64,000 bases of DNA, taken from positions 17,745 to 81,744 of the forward strand of contig NZ_JAPVBI010000003.1 of assembly GCF_026967925.1 (NCBI RefSeq), in the 5' to 3' direction. The notes beneath the pieces were generated by a model, which was not told the DNA's origin, made no database searches, and saw only the letters and a list, made by a program, of their open reading frames with translations. Origin of the DNA: Modestobacter sp. VKM Ac-2985. GTDB lineage: Bacteria > Actinomycetota > Actinomycetes > Mycobacteriales > Geodermatophilaceae. Within the stretch, counting starts at the first letter, position 1; the number at the start of each line of letters is the position of its first letter. Below are positions 46,915 to 56,370 of this stretch, piece by piece. The position numbers and the translations under genes were made by a program.

Positions 46915-47877
46915 TCAGAGCTTGCGCAGCAGCACCCGGCGCACGGAGTGGTCGGCGGCCTTCTGCAGCACCAGCCGCGCGCGGGACCGGGTCGGGGCGA
47001 TGTTGAGCCGCAGGTTGGGCTCGTTGACCGCGTCCCAGATCCCGCGGGCCGTCGACGTGGCCTGCTCGTCGGTGAGGTCGGCGAAGCGGTGGAAGTAGGC
47101 GCCGGAGTCCCGGAAGGCCGTGCGGCGCAGGGCGAGGAAGCGCTCCACGTACCACTGGGAGATGTCGTGCTCGGTGGCGTCGACGTAGACGGAGAAGTCG
47201 AAGAAGTCCGAGAGGAAGACCTCCGGCACCCGGCCGTCGTTCCGGGCGCCGGCCTGCAGCACGTTGAGCCCCTCCAGCACCAGCACGTCGGGGGAGTCGA
47301 CGACCTGGCGCTCGTCGGGCAGCACGTCGTAGGACTGGTGGGAGTACAGCGGGGCGCTGACCGCCGGCTTGCCGGACTTGACGTCGGCCAGGAACCGCAG
47401 CAGTGCCCGCCGGTCGTAGCTCTCCGGGAAGCCCTTGCGGCCCAGCAGGCCCCGGGACTCCAGGACCGCGTTGGGCAGCAGGAAGCCGTCGGTGGTGACC
47501 AGGTCGACCCGCGGGGTGTCGGGGGCGGCGGCCAGCAGCGCCTGCAGCAGGCGGGCGGTGGTGCTCTTGCCGACGGCGACGCTGCCGGCCACGGCGATGA
47601 CGAAGGGCACCTTCTCGGTGCGGGCGCCGAGGAACTGGGTCTGGGCGGCCCACAGCCGCCTGCTCGCGGTGACGTGCAGGTGCAGCAGCCGGGCCAGCGG
47701 CAGGTAGACGGTGGACACCTCGTCCAGGTCGATCCGGTCGCCCAGGGTGGCCAGCTGCCGGACGTCGGCGTCGTCCAGCGGCAGTTCACCGCCCGCGGCC
47801 AACGCCCGCCAGGACTGGCGGTCGAACGCGGTGAAGGGCGAGACCTGTGCTCGCTGACCGGCCGTCACGGCGCCCAT
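46915..47877 (-). CDS. coaA: Type I pantothenate kinase
   Basis: A 320-residue kinase that phosphorylates pantothenate, the first step of coenzyme A synthesis. It shows the P-loop [16 protein letters not shown] near residue 95-110, [12 protein letters not shown] and [20 protein letters not shown] and a C-terminal [16 protein letters not shown], all standard for CoaA. Length matches the family. It has no obvious operon partner. Confidence 0.95.
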   Translation of the reverse strand: MGAVTAGQRAQVSPFTAFDRQSWRALAAGGELPLDDADVRQLATLGDRIDLDEVSTVYLPLARLLHLHVTASRRLWAAQTQFLGARTEKVPFVIAVAGSVAVGKSTTARLLQALLAAAPDTPRVDLVTTDGFLLPNAVLESRGLLGRKGFPESYDRRALLRFLADVKSGKPAVSAPLYSHQSYDVLPDERQVVDSPDVLVLEGLNVLQAGARNDGRVPEVFLSDFFDFSVYVDATEHDISQWYVERFLALRRTAFRDSGAYFHRFADLTDEQATSTARGIWDAVNEPNLRLNIAPTRSRARLVLQKAADHSVRRVLLRKL

Positions 47878-47956
47878 GGTGCCGTCTGCCCGCCGCGCGC
47901 CCCCCGGCCGGGTGGGTCCCGGGCGGCTGCCGGAGCGGCTGCCCCCCGCCGGCCGT

Positions 47957-47962
47957 TAGGGT
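47957..47962 (+). promoter_or_regulatory. -10 box for a leaderless GNAT gene
   Basis: TAGGGT ends six bases before GTG 47969 in the 91-base gap divergent from coaA. Confidence 0.5.
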
Positions 47963-47968
47963 CCGGGG

Positions 47969-48799
47969 GTGTCGTCGCCCGGGCTGCTCGACCGGATCGA
48001 GCGCTACTTCGCCCTTGCCCCGCTGGCCGATGCCCGGGTGCACTCCATCGGTGCGCTGCAGGTGCCCATCGGTCGGGCGGAGTGGCCCCACCCGGCCCGG
48101 CCGCGGCCGGGGTTCGACGGGGACGTCGCGCTGGACGACGTCCGGGCCGCGATCGCACTGCAGGAGAAGGCCGGGTTGCCGGCGTCGCTGGAGTGGCTGG
48201 CGGACCGCTGCCGCGGGCTGGCCACCGTGGCGCGGACGGCCGGGCTGGTGGTCGACGAGCTGCCGCTGCTGGTCGCCGACGACCCGGTCGAGGTCCTGCT
48301 GCCCAGCGAGGTCCGGCTCTACCTGGTCGGCGCCGACGACCCCCGGCTGGGCCTGTACCAGCGGCTGGCCGCCCTCGCGTTCGCCTCGCCCGGTCGGGCC
48401 CCCGCCGACCAGGGACCGCGCAGCGCACCGGAGGTGGCCCAGGACGACCCCGGTCCCGCGGACGTGCCGCCGACCGAGGTGCTGCGCGACCGGGTGGCCT
48501 CGGGCGCGACGGTGATGATGGTGGCCGTGGACGACGGCGAGCCGGTGGCGATCGGCTCGCACCAGCCGCTGCAGGTCGACGGCACGGAGATCAGCGAGGT
48601 CGTGGGCGTCGCCACGCTGCCCCGGTTCCGTGGCCGCGGCCTGGGGGCCGGGCTCACCTCGGCGCTGGTCGAGCACGCCCGGCAGACGGCCGACCTGGTG
48701 TTCCTCGCCGCAGGGGACGACGACGTCGCCCGGGTCTACGAGCGCGCCGGCTTCGCCCGGGTGGCCACCAGCTGCGTCGCCGAGCGTCCTCCCGGCTGA
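47969..48799 (+). CDS. GNAT-family acetyltransferase
   Basis: A 276-residue protein. The C-terminal 110 residues are a GNAT domain with the acetyl-CoA loop ATLPRFRGRGLGAGLTSALV and VYERAGFARV. The N-terminal 150 residues are an accessory domain common in actinobacterial N-acetyltransferases of this size. Substrate unknown. The start GTG 47969 is set by the leaderless -10 box. Confidence 0.83.
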   Translation: MSSPGLLDRIERYFALAPLADARVHSIGALQVPIGRAEWPHPARPRPGFDGDVALDDVRAAIALQEKAGLPASLEWLADRCRGLATVARTAGLVVDELPLLVADDPVEVLLPSEVRLYLVGADDPRLGLYQRLAALAFASPGRAPADQGPRSAPEVAQDDPGPADVPPTEVLRDRVASGATVMMVAVDDGEPVAIGSHQPLQVDGTEISEVVGVATLPRFRGRGLGAGLTSALVEHARQTADLVFLAAGDDDVARVYERAGFARVATSCVAERPPG

Positions 48800-48845
48800 C
48801 GGACCGGAGGGCCCTCCGGCTGAGACACCGCGCGGCCGTCCGGCC

Positions 48846-48870
48846 GAGGCAGGCGGGGGCCCGCCGCCTC
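48846..48870. terminator. Bidirectional terminator after the GNAT gene
   Basis: GAGGCAGGCGGG pairs with CCCGCCGCCTC (one bulged base) around a two-base centre, between convergent genes. A 16-base perfect palindrome CCGGAGGGCCCTCCGG at 48804-48819 lies just before it. Confidence 0.5.
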
Positions 48871-48884
48871 CGCCGGACGACAGG

Positions 48885-49424
48885 TCACGGCACCTCGTAC
48901 GTCGCGACCAGCGTGGCGCGGGCGAGGGTGTGGCTGAACAGGTTGAAGCCGAGGTAGGCCGGGGTCGCCTCGGCCGGCACGCCGAGGTCGTCGGTGTCGA
49001 GTGCGTGGACCACGACGAAGTAGCGGTGCGGGCCGTGCCCGGCCGGCGGTGCCGCGCCGACGTAGCCGGCGAACCCCGCGTCGTTGCGCAGCTGCACCGC
49101 GCCGGCGGGCAGCCCGCCGTCGGCGGCGCCGGTGGGCAGCTCGGTCACCGAGGCCGGGAGGCCGGTGACCGCCCAGTGCCAGAAGCCGCTGGCGGTGGGG
49201 GCGTCGGGGTCGTAGACGGTGACCGCGAAGCCGCGGGTCCCGTCCGGGAAACCGGACCAGCTCAGCTGCGGTGACCGGTCCTCGCCTCCGGGGAGGCCCA
49301 TCTTCCCGCTCACCTGGGGCTGGGGCATCGGCTCACCGTCGGTGAGGTCGGCGCTGGTCACCTGGAACGCGGGGACGGGGGGCAGGAAGTCGTAGGGGTC
49401 GGGCGGGGTGGGTCGAGCGGCCAT
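48885..49424 (-). CDS. YbhB/YbcL family Raf-kinase-inhibitor-like protein
   Basis: A 179-residue phosphatidylethanolamine-binding-protein fold. Landmarks are [27 protein letters not shown] (the DPDAPT motif) and [15 protein letters not shown]. Bacterial YbhB-like proteins have no settled function. ATG 49424 has GGAG upstream. It is monocistronic, convergent with the GNAT gene. Confidence 0.88.
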   Translation of the reverse strand: MAARPTPPDPYDFLPPVPAFQVTSADLTDGEPMPQPQVSGKMGLPGGEDRSPQLSWSGFPDGTRGFAVTVYDPDAPTASGFWHWAVTGLPASVTELPTGAADGGLPAGAVQLRNDAGFAGYVGAAPPAGHGPHRYFVVVHALDTDDLGVPAEATPAYLGFNLFSHTLARATLVATYEVP

Positions 49425-49548
49425 GCGAGGACTCCTCGGGTCGTGGGGCCCCGGCCGTGGCGCCGGGGCGTCGTGCCCGCCGCCGACCCTAGGCAGCCGC
49501 CTGCACGGGCGCCTGGTCACCGGGACACCGCACGCCGCTCTCCATTGA

Positions 49549-49563
49549 CCGTTATCCCCAACA
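49549..49563. promoter_or_regulatory. 15-bp motif shared by GH65 and GH15 upstream regions
   Basis: CCGTTATCCCCAACA lies in the divergent gap upstream of the HAD/GH65 pair and recurs exactly at 60,004 upstream of the GH15 gene. In both places it is followed by a GGCC a few bases on. It may be a common regulator site. Confidence 0.4.
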
Positions 49564-49678
49564 CTGCGGCCGGATCGCCCGCCCGCGTGGTCCATCGCCG
49601 CACCCTGAGGCGCGGATCACCGAGGGGGAGGAGCAGGCCGGGAGGTCCGGAGCGCGGTCTCGCCGTAGCGTGTCGGAC

Positions 49679-50410
49679 GTGCTGGGACTCCCCGAAGACA
49701 TCCGGGCCTGCCTGTTCGACCTCGACGGGGTCCTGACGCAGACGGCCACGGTGCACCAGGCTGCCTGGAAACGCACCTTCGACGAGTTCCTGCGGAACCG
49801 GGACCCCGGGGCAGCGGAGTTCAGCCTCGCCGACTACAACGAGTTCGTCGACGGCAAGCCGCGCAAGGACGGCGTCCGGGACTTCCTGGCCAGCCGGGGG
49901 ATCACCCTGGAGGAGGGCAGCGACGGCGACCTCGCCGACGCGCTCACCGTCGCCGGCGTCGCGACCCGGAAGAACGAGCTGATCCTGGCCGAGCTGGACG
50001 AGCACGGCGTGCAGGTCTACGAGGGCTCGATGCGGTACCTGCGGGCGGCGCGGGACGCCGGCCTGGCCACCGCCGTCGTCACGGCGTCGGCGAACGGGGA
50101 GCACGTGGTCGCCGTCGCCGGGTTCGCCGACCTGATCGACGCCCGGGTCGACGGGGTGGTCGCCGCCACCCAGGGCCTGCGCGGCAAGCCGGCCCCGGAC
50201 ACCTTCCTGGCCGGGGCGCGGGCCCTCGGCGTCGAGCCGGCCCAGGCCGCCGTCTTCGAGGACGCGCTCTCCGGGGTGGCCGCTGGACGGGCCGGTGACT
50301 TCGGGTACGTCGTGGGGGTCGACCGGGTGGGCCAGGCCGACGGGCTGCGCGAACGCGGCGCCGACGTCGTCGTCACCGACCTGGACCAGCTGCTGGAGGA
50401 GACCCCGTGA
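49679..50410 (+). CDS. HAD-family beta-phosphoglucomutase-like enzyme
   Basis: A 243-residue HAD protein. The nucleophile motif FDLDGVLTQTA carries Asp14 and Asp16; VVTASANG and KPAPDTFLAGAR and VFEDALSGVAAG are motifs II to IV. Such enzymes convert beta-glucose 1-phosphate to glucose 6-phosphate. The overlapping downstream gene is a GH65 phosphorylase that would make that sugar phosphate, a pair also found as Rv3400-Rv3401. GTG 49679 is preferred over GTG 49670 because the -10 box TAGCGT (49666-49671) overlaps the earlier codon and lies seven bases before the later one. Confidence 0.9.
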   Translation: MLGLPEDIRACLFDLDGVLTQTATVHQAAWKRTFDEFLRNRDPGAAEFSLADYNEFVDGKPRKDGVRDFLASRGITLEEGSDGDLADALTVAGVATRKNELILAELDEHGVQVYEGSMRYLRAARDAGLATAVVTASANGEHVVAVAGFADLIDARVDGVVAATQGLRGKPAPDTFLAGARALGVEPAQAAVFEDALSGVAAGRAGDFGYVVGVDRVGQADGLRERGADVVVTDLDQLLEETP

Positions 50411-52779
50411 CCCAGGGGCGCGCGCACTTCCTGATCGAGCCCTGGTCGCTGACCGAGGTCGGCGTCGACCTGGCCTCCCTGGCGGTCAACGAGTCGGTGT
50501 TCGCCCTGGCCAACGGGCACATCGGGATGCGCGGCACCCTCGACGAGGGAGAGCCGGTCGTCGTCCCCGGCACCTACCTGAACGGCTTCTTCGAGGAGCG
50601 GCCGATGCCCTACGCGGAGGCCGGCTACGGCTTCCCGGAGCAGGGCCAGACCGTGGTCAACGTGACCGACGGCAAGCTGATCCGGCTGCTGGTCGGCGAC
50701 ACCCCGCTGGACCTGCAGTACGGCGACGTCATCGACCACCGCCGCACCCTGGACCTGCGCAACGGCGTGCTGCGCCGCGCCACCGAGTGGCGGGGGCCCA
50801 GCGGGCGTCAGGTCCGGGTCACCAGCACCCGGCTGGTCTCGCTGACCCGGCGGTCGATCGCCGCGATCGAGTACACCGTGGAGTGCACCGACGACCAGGG
50901 CGACCTCTACATCGCGCTGCAGTCGGACCTGCTGGCCAACGAGTTCGTGATCACGACGCAGTCCGACGACCCGCGCGCGGCCTCGGCGATGACCCGGCCG
51001 CTGGAGTCGGAGCTGCACGTGGGCCGCGGCCGGCACGCCGTCCTGGTGCACCAGACACCCCGCAGCCGGCTGCGGATGGCCGCCGGGATGGACCACGAGG
51101 TCGACATCCCGGACTCGGCCACCGAGGACCTGGAGGTCTCCCCGGACCTGGCCCGCTACACCCTGGCCGCCCGGCTGCCGGCCGGCTCCAAGCTGCGGCT
51201 GGTGAAGTACCTGGCCTACGGCTGGTCCAGCCGCCGCTCGTCGGCCGCCGTCCGGGACCAGGTCGAGGGCGCGCTGGCCACGGCGAAGCTGGCCGGCTGG
51301 AACCGGCTGGTCCGGGAGCAGCGGGAGCTGCTGGACCGGCACTGGGACGAGGCCGACGTCGAGGTCGAGGGCGATGACGAGCTGCAGCAGGCCGTGCGGG
51401 TCGGCATGTTCCACGTCCTGCAGGCCGGCCTGCGCGCCGAGCGGCAGCCGATCCCGGCCAAGGGCCTGACCGGTGACGGCTACGACGGCCACACGTTCTG
51501 GGACACCGAGACCTACGTGCTGCCGGTGCTCACCTACACCGCTCCCGCAGCCGTGCGCGACGCGCTGATGTGGCGGCACTCGACGCTGGACCTGGCCCGC
51601 GAGCGGGCCCGGGTGCTGGGTCACGCCGGTGCGGCGTTCCCGTGGCGGACCATCCGCGGGGAGGAGACGTCGGGCTACTGGCCGGCCGGCACGGCCGCCT
51701 TCCACATCAACGCGGACATCGCCGACGCCGTCGCCCGGTACACCGCGGCGACCCGGGACGACGACTTCGACCGCGACCACGGCACCGAGCTGCTCGTCGA
51801 GACGGCGCGGCTCTGGGCCTCGCTCGGCCACTTCGACGACGGCCAGGGCTTCCGGATCGACGGCGTCACCGGGCCGGACGAGTACACCGCGGTGGTGGAC
51901 AACAACGTCTACACGAACCTGATGGCGCAGCGGAACCTGCGCGAGGCGGTCGCGGCCGCCCGCCGTCAGCCCGACACCGCGGCGCGGCTGCAGGTGGGCG
52001 AGGACGAGCTCGACCTCTGGTCGCGGGCCGCCGAGGCCATGCGGGTGCCGTTCAACGCCGACCTCGGGGTGCACGAGCAGTCCGAGGGGTTCACCCACCA
52101 CGAGGAGTGGGACTTCGAGGGCACCCGGCCCGACCAGTACCCGCTGCTGCTGAACTTCCCCTACTTCGACATCTACCGCAAGCAGGTCATCAAGCAGGCC
52201 GACCTGGTGATGGCCCTGCACCTGCGGGGGGACGCCTTCACCCTCGAGGAGAAGATCGCCGACTTCGCCTACTACGAGGCGCGGACGGTGCGTGACTCCT
52301 CCCTGTCGGCGTCGGTGCAGGCGGTGATCGCCGCCGAGACCGGGCACCTGGACCTCGCGCACGACTACTGGGGCGAGGCGGCGCTGACCGACCTGCAGAA
52401 CCTGCACGGCAACAGCGGGCACGGGCTGCACATCGCCTCGCTGGCCGGTGGCTGGATGGTCGCGGTCGCCGGCTTCGGCGGCATGCGGGACCACGGTGGC
52501 CGGCTGACCTTCGCCCCGCGGCTGCCCGGCCGGATCCGCCGCCTGCGCTTCCGGGTGGTGTTCCAGGGGAAGTGCCTGTCGGTCACGGTGACCCCGGAGA
52601 AGGCCAGCTACCGGCTGGTCTACGGCGATGGGTCGTTGGAGACTGCGCACCACGGGAAGCCGATCGTGGTCACCGGCGAGACGGTGGAGTGGGAGATCCC
52701 GCCCGCTCCCGAGGTGGAGCCGGTCCGCCAGCCGCCACACGCCGCCCCCCGCCGCCGCAACCGCCCCACCAGCGACTGA
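50407..52779 (+). CDS. GH65 disaccharide phosphorylase (maltose/trehalose/kojibiose type)
   Basis: A 790-residue family 65 enzyme. The catalytic acid is Glu492 in GVTGPDEYTAVVDNNVYTN. The N-terminal beta domain starts with ANGHIGMRGTLDEGEPVV, and the barrel contains DGHTFWDTETYVLP and KQADLV. It phosphorolyses an alpha-linked glucose disaccharide to beta-glucose 1-phosphate, which the co-translated mutase (GTGA overlap) would convert to glucose 6-phosphate. Which disaccharide is used cannot be read from sequence alone. Confidence 0.92.
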   Translation: MTQGRAHFLIEPWSLTEVGVDLASLAVNESVFALANGHIGMRGTLDEGEPVVVPGTYLNGFFEERPMPYAEAGYGFPEQGQTVVNVTDGKLIRLLVGDTPLDLQYGDVIDHRRTLDLRNGVLRRATEWRGPSGRQVRVTSTRLVSLTRRSIAAIEYTVECTDDQGDLYIALQSDLLANEFVITTQSDDPRAASAMTRPLESELHVGRGRHAVLVHQTPRSRLRMAAGMDHEVDIPDSATEDLEVSPDLARYTLAARLPAGSKLRLVKYLAYGWSSRRSSAAVRDQVEGALATAKLAGWNRLVREQRELLDRHWDEADVEVEGDDELQQAVRVGMFHVLQAGLRAERQPIPAKGLTGDGYDGHTFWDTETYVLPVLTYTAPAAVRDALMWRHSTLDLARERARVLGHAGAAFPWRTIRGEETSGYWPAGTAAFHINADIADAVARYTAATRDDDFDRDHGTELLVETARLWASLGHFDDGQGFRIDGVTGPDEYTAVVDNNVYTNLMAQRNLREAVAAARRQPDTAARLQVGEDELDLWSRAAEAMRVPFNADLGVHEQSEGFTHHEEWDFEGTRPDQYPLLLNFPYFDIYRKQVIKQADLVMALHLRGDAFTLEEKIADFAYYEARTVRDSSLSASVQAVIAAETGHLDLAHDYWGEAALTDLQNLHGNSGHGLHIASLAGGWMVAVAGFGGMRDHGGRLTFAPRLPGRIRRLRFRVVFQGKCLSVTVTPEKASYRLVYGDGSLETAHHGKPIVVTGETVEWEIPPAPEVEPVRQPPHAAPRRRNRPTSD

Positions 52780-52786
52780 CTCCACC

Positions 52787-52832
52787 ACCCCCCTTCACCA
52801 CCAAAATGGCCATCTTGGTGGTGAAGGGGGGT
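52787..52832. terminator. Bidirectional terminator with an 18-bp perfect stem
   Basis: The arms 52787-52804 and 52815-52832 are perfectly complementary (starting ACCCCCCTTCACC) around a ten-base loop that contains TGGCCA. It separates the convergent GH65 and M50 genes and touches the M50 stop codon. The inner bases are A/T-rich, which gives a U-rich tail in either direction. Confidence 0.8.
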
Positions 52833-53551
52833 CAGAGGAGGGCGGTGTCGCGGAGGAGCCACCAGCCGCCGAGGAGGAGGGCGCCGCCGTCGACCAGCAG
52901 GAAGACGGCGATCCAGACGATCCCCGGCAGCCCGGTGAGCCGGGCCAGCTGGTCGGCGTCGGAGTCCCGGGCCGAACCGGAGCGGCGCTTGGCCTGCAGC
53001 TCCAGCACGGTCTTGGGCGCGGCCAGCAACAGGAACCAGGTGACCCCGTGGGCGAAGACCGACTGGCCTTCCGCGGGCAGCCACCAGGTGGCCGCGAACA
53101 CCAGTGCGCCGGTGACGAGCACCGACCACAGGCCGTACCAGTTGCGGATCTGCACCAGGAGCAGGGCGAGCAGCAGCAGCAGCGCCCACAGCAGCCCGAT
53201 GGCGTACCCGGCGGCCAGCAGCGCCGCGGCACCCAGCCCGAACAGGCCCGGGCCGGTGTAGCCCGCGGCTGCGGTGAGCACCATGCCGGGACCGCGCGGC
53301 CGACCGGCCGAGACGGTGACCCCGGAGGTGTCGGAGTGCAGGCGGATGCCGGCCAGCCGCCGCCCGGTGACCAGGGCGGCCAGGCCGTGCGCCCCCTCGT
53401 GCGCGATCGTCACCGAGTGCCGGGCCCGCCGCCACAGGGCGGGGGAGAGGACGAGGCAGGCGGCGAGCGCCGCGGTCAGGGCGAGCAGCCAGCCCGGCAG
53501 CGGGGGAGAGGTCGCCGAGACCTGCTCCCAGAGCGAGCTGACGACGTCCAC
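52832..53551 (-). CDS. M50-like membrane metalloprotease
   Basis: A 239-residue protein with six or so transmembrane helices. HEGAH at residues 51-55 in VTIAHEGAHGLAALVTGR is the zinc motif HExxH, characteristic of the small M50B-like (SpoIVFB-related) proteases of actinobacteria. The segment AAAGYTGPGLFGLG follows at the usual distance. No PDZ domain. Substrate unknown. GTG 53551 is the first in-frame start that precedes the hydrophobic region; the start is uncertain. Confidence 0.85.
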   Translation of the reverse strand: MDVVSSLWEQVSATSPPLPGWLLALTAALAACLVLSPALWRRARHSVTIAHEGAHGLAALVTGRRLAGIRLHSDTSGVTVSAGRPRGPGMVLTAAAGYTGPGLFGLGAAALLAAGYAIGLLWALLLLLALLLVQIRNWYGLWSVLVTGALVFAATWWLPAEGQSVFAHGVTWFLLLAAPKTVLELQAKRRSGSARDSDADQLARLTGLPGIVWIAVFLLVDGGALLLGGWWLLRDTALL

Positions 53552-53659
53552 CCGGGCATGGTCGCCAGCGGACCTGTGCACCAGGTCAGCGCCACGCCGC
53601 AGCGGGCAGGGTGAGCGATCCGACATCCGTGCGTCATCCGTGGCGGCGATGCTGGGGGG

Positions 53660-54265
53660 ATGCAGCGCACTGTCCCGGTGCCGGCGCCGGCGGAGACCCC
53701 GCAGCTGCCGGTGACCGTCTCGTTCACGCGGCGGGCCGACCCGGCCCACGCGGTGGAGATGACCGCCTGGATCCGGGCGGGACTGACGATGGCCGAGGCC
53801 TTCCCGGGGTTCCTCGGCGGTGGCTGGGTCCGCCCACGCCACGGTGCCGAGGAGTGGCACATGCTGTGCCGCTTCGACTCACCGGCCACGATGGCGGCCT
53901 GGGAGGCCAGCCCGGAGCGGCGCTGGTGGCTGGGCTCGGCCCAGGGGCTGGCCGAGGTCACCCGCACCGAGCGGCGCACCGGCATCGAGGGCTGGTTCGA
54001 CGCACCGGCCGACGCGGCGACGGAGCTGCCCGTGTCCGCTGCACCACCGCGCTGGAAGCAGGCGGTGACCATCTGGCTGGTCTTCTTCCCGCTCAACCTG
54101 CTCGCCACGGTCACCCTGGGCGCGCTGTTGGCCGAGGCCCACGTCGTCCTGCGGGTGGCCGCGCTGACGCTGACCCTCACCCCGGTGATGACCTACCTGC
54201 TGCTGCCCTGGGTGACCCGGCGGCTGGGATGGTGGCTCCAGGGACGGCGCTGGCGCGACCGCTGA
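53660..54265 (+). CDS. ABM-domain protein with two C-terminal transmembrane helices
   Basis: A 201-residue protein. Residues about 15-115 are an antibiotic-biosynthesis-monooxygenase-like (ABM) domain, a dimeric ferredoxin-like fold (FPGFLGGGWVRPRHG, WHMLCRFDSPATMAAWEAS). Two transmembrane helices (about 133-155 and 163-185) follow. Fusions of this type are common in bacteria but of unknown role. The gene is convergent with the response regulator, with six bases between stops. Confidence 0.8.
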   Translation: MQRTVPVPAPAETPQLPVTVSFTRRADPAHAVEMTAWIRAGLTMAEAFPGFLGGGWVRPRHGAEEWHMLCRFDSPATMAAWEASPERRWWLGSAQGLAEVTRTERRTGIEGWFDAPADAATELPVSAAPPRWKQAVTIWLVFFPLNLLATVTLGALLAEAHVVLRVAALTLTLTPVMTYLLLPWVTRRLGWWLQGRRWRDR

Positions 54266-54271
54266 CCGGGG

Positions 54272-54943
54272 TCACACGAGATCGGCGTCGTGGGTGAGCA
54301 GCGCGATCTGGACCCGGTTGGCGACCTCCAGCTTCACCAGCAGCCGGGAGACGTGCGCCTTCACGGTGGCCACGCTGAGGTACAGCTCCGCACCGATCTG
54401 GGCGTTCGACAGCCCGCGCCCGACGGCGAGCGCCACCTCCCGCTCCCGGTCGCTGAGCAGCTCGAGCCGGGTCCGGGCACGGGTCTGCCGGTCCTCGCCG
54501 GGGCCGGCCGGCCGCACCGCCGAGACGTGCGCGATGAGCTGACGGGTCACGGTGGGGGAGAGCATCGGCTCCCCGGCGGCCACCCGGCGCACGGCCTCCA
54601 GGATCGCGGCCGGCGGGGTGTCCTTGAGCAGGAAGCCGCTGGCCCCCGCCCGCAGGGCACGGAGCACCTGGTCGTCGGCGTCGAAGGTGGTCAGCACGAT
54701 CACCTCGGGCGCGTCCGGCCGGGCCTGCAGCAGCTCGGTGGCGGTCAGCCCGTCGGTGCGCGGCATCCGGATGTCCATCAGGACGACGTCCGGCGCGCTG
54801 GCCGCGACGGCGGCCGGCACCTCGTCGCCGTCGGTGGCCTCGCCGACGAGCTCGAGGTCCGCGGCGCCACCCAGGACCATGGCCAGGGCTGCGCGCACGA
54901 GCGGGTCGTCGTCCACGACGAGGACCCGGACCGGCTCCCTCAC
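54272..54943 (-). CDS. NarL-family response regulator
   Basis: A 223-residue regulator: receiver domain (residues 5-120) with acidic pocket VVDDDP, phosphoacceptor Asp57 in LMDIRMPR and the conserved Lys in LLKDTP; then a LuxR-type helix-turn-helix (about residues 155-215, LSDREREVALAVGRGLSNAQIGAEL in two parts). GTG overlaps the stop of the kinase gene (GTGA). It is the partner of the kinase upstream and probably controls the divergent ABC exporter. Confidence 0.92.
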   Translation of the reverse strand: MREPVRVLVVDDDPLVRAALAMVLGGAADLELVGEATDGDEVPAAVAASAPDVVLMDIRMPRTDGLTATELLQARPDAPEVIVLTTFDADDQVLRALRAGASGFLLKDTPPAAILEAVRRVAAGEPMLSPTVTRQLIAHVSAVRPAGPGEDRQTRARTRLELLSDREREVALAVGRGLSNAQIGAELYLSVATVKAHVSRLLVKLEVANRVQIALLTHDADLV

Positions 54944-56232
54944 GCCGCGGCCGGCCAGGGCAGCTCGGCGCGCAGCCGGAACTCACCGTCGGTGGTCCAG
55001 CCGTGCTCCAGGTGGCCGCCACCGAGGCTGACCCGCTCGAGCAGCCCGACCAGGCCCGTCCCGGCGCTGGGCAACGGCGTGCCGTGCTCTCCACCGGCCG
55101 GCGTCGGGTTGCGCACCTCCACGGTCAGACCGGTGCCGGGGCCGCCGGTGACCAGCACGGCGGCCACGGTGCCCGGCGCGTGCTTGCGCACGTTGGTCAG
55201 GCCCTCCTGGACGACGCGGTAGGCGTTGCGCCCGGTGGCGGCCGGAGCGGAGCGGAGCTCGGGCACCCGGTACTCCGCCCGCACCCGGACCCCGGCCCGC
55301 CGGCACTCCTCGATCAGCGTGGGCAGGTCGGCCAGGGTCGGCTGGGGGCGGGTGCTCGGGTCGCCGTCCCCACCGTCGCGGAGCACCCCGATCACCTCCC
55401 GGAGGTCCTCCAGGGCCTGGCGGGCGCTGGCCCGGACGACGCCGGCGGCCTGGGCCACCTCGGCCGCGGGGGCGTCGGGGCGGAACTCCAGCGCGCCGGC
55501 GTGCATGCTCAGCAGCGACAGCCGGTGGGCCAGCACGTCGTGCATCTCCCGGGCGATCCGGGTGCGCTCCAGGTGCCGGGCCTGCTCGACCCGGCGCTGC
55601 TGCTCGTCCTCCGCGCGGACCGCGCGCTCCCGCAGCGACAGCACCAGCTGGCGGCGGGCCCGGACGAACAGCCCCCAGGCCACGACGGCGGCGATCAGCA
55701 CGACGCCGAACCCGAGGAACAGCGGCAACGGCATGTCCTCGGTCGGCCGCAGCAGGCAGTAGGCGACGAAGGACGCCAGGTTCAGCCCGGCCACGGCCAG
55801 CACCGGCGGGAGCCGGCGGTGCACGGCGACCGTGAACAGCGCGATCAGCACCGCCGCACCGCTCATGTCCGAGAAGCTGCCGATCAACGCCAGCACCACG
55901 GCCACGCCGACCGGCCACCGCCGCCGTAGCCAGAGGAGCAGGCAGCCGATCGTCCCGGCCGCGATGTCGGCGGCGATGAGCGCGTCCGGGTGCGGCCCCG
56001 GTTCGCTCAGCGTGATGCCCACGACGACCAGGCCGAAGGCGATCGCGAACAGGAACGCCGCGACGTCGACCGCCCAGTCACGGACCGACCGGCGGACACG
56101 GGATCGGCCGGTACCGGAGGTGGTGCCCGGGCTGCGCTCGGGTGCGGCAGCGGGGTCGCCCAGCAGCTGGGCCGGCACCAGGGAGGGGTGCTCCACGCCG
56201 GAGGGAGGTCCCGATCGCATCGCCACGCTCAC
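54940..56232 (-). CDS. Sensor histidine kinase (NarL/DesK type)
   Basis: A 430-residue membrane kinase. Five or six hydrophobic helices lie between residues 50 and 190, with no large extracellular sensor domain. HisKA_3 follows with His231 in AREMHDVLAHRLSLLSMHAG, then an ATPase domain ending in GTGLVGLLERVSLGGG. Such compact kinases sense membrane state or are activated by a transporter. A TAGCCT -10 box (56239-56244, minus strand) six bases before GTG 56232 shows a leaderless transcript divergent from the ABC exporter genes. Confidence 0.92.
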   Translation of the reverse strand: MSVAMRSGPPSGVEHPSLVPAQLLGDPAAAPERSPGTTSGTGRSRVRRSVRDWAVDVAAFLFAIAFGLVVVGITLSEPGPHPDALIAADIAAGTIGCLLLWLRRRWPVGVAVVLALIGSFSDMSGAAVLIALFTVAVHRRLPPVLAVAGLNLASFVAYCLLRPTEDMPLPLFLGFGVVLIAAVVAWGLFVRARRQLVLSLRERAVRAEDEQQRRVEQARHLERTRIAREMHDVLAHRLSLLSMHAGALEFRPDAPAAEVAQAAGVVRASARQALEDLREVIGVLRDGGDGDPSTRPQPTLADLPTLIEECRRAGVRVRAEYRVPELRSAPAATGRNAYRVVQEGLTNVRKHAPGTVAAVLVTGGPGTGLTVEVRNPTPAGGEHGTPLPSAGTGLVGLLERVSLGGGHLEHGWTTDGEFRLRAELPWPAAA

Positions 56233-56370
56233 AGGGGGAGGCTACGGACCCCCATCGGCCCCTGGAACCGACCAAGGTCTACGTCTGCGCCGCCGTGAGC
56301 CGGGTGCGGCCCAAGATCACCTACTTCTGGCCGATGCGCGGGGCCGCCTGGTCGGGGCAGGGTCTGCACC

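Noticed and set aside
49549-49563. A DnaA box (TTATCCCCA)
   Set aside because: One base off the E. coli box and single in its gap; the second copy lies near the terminus, so an origin is not supported.
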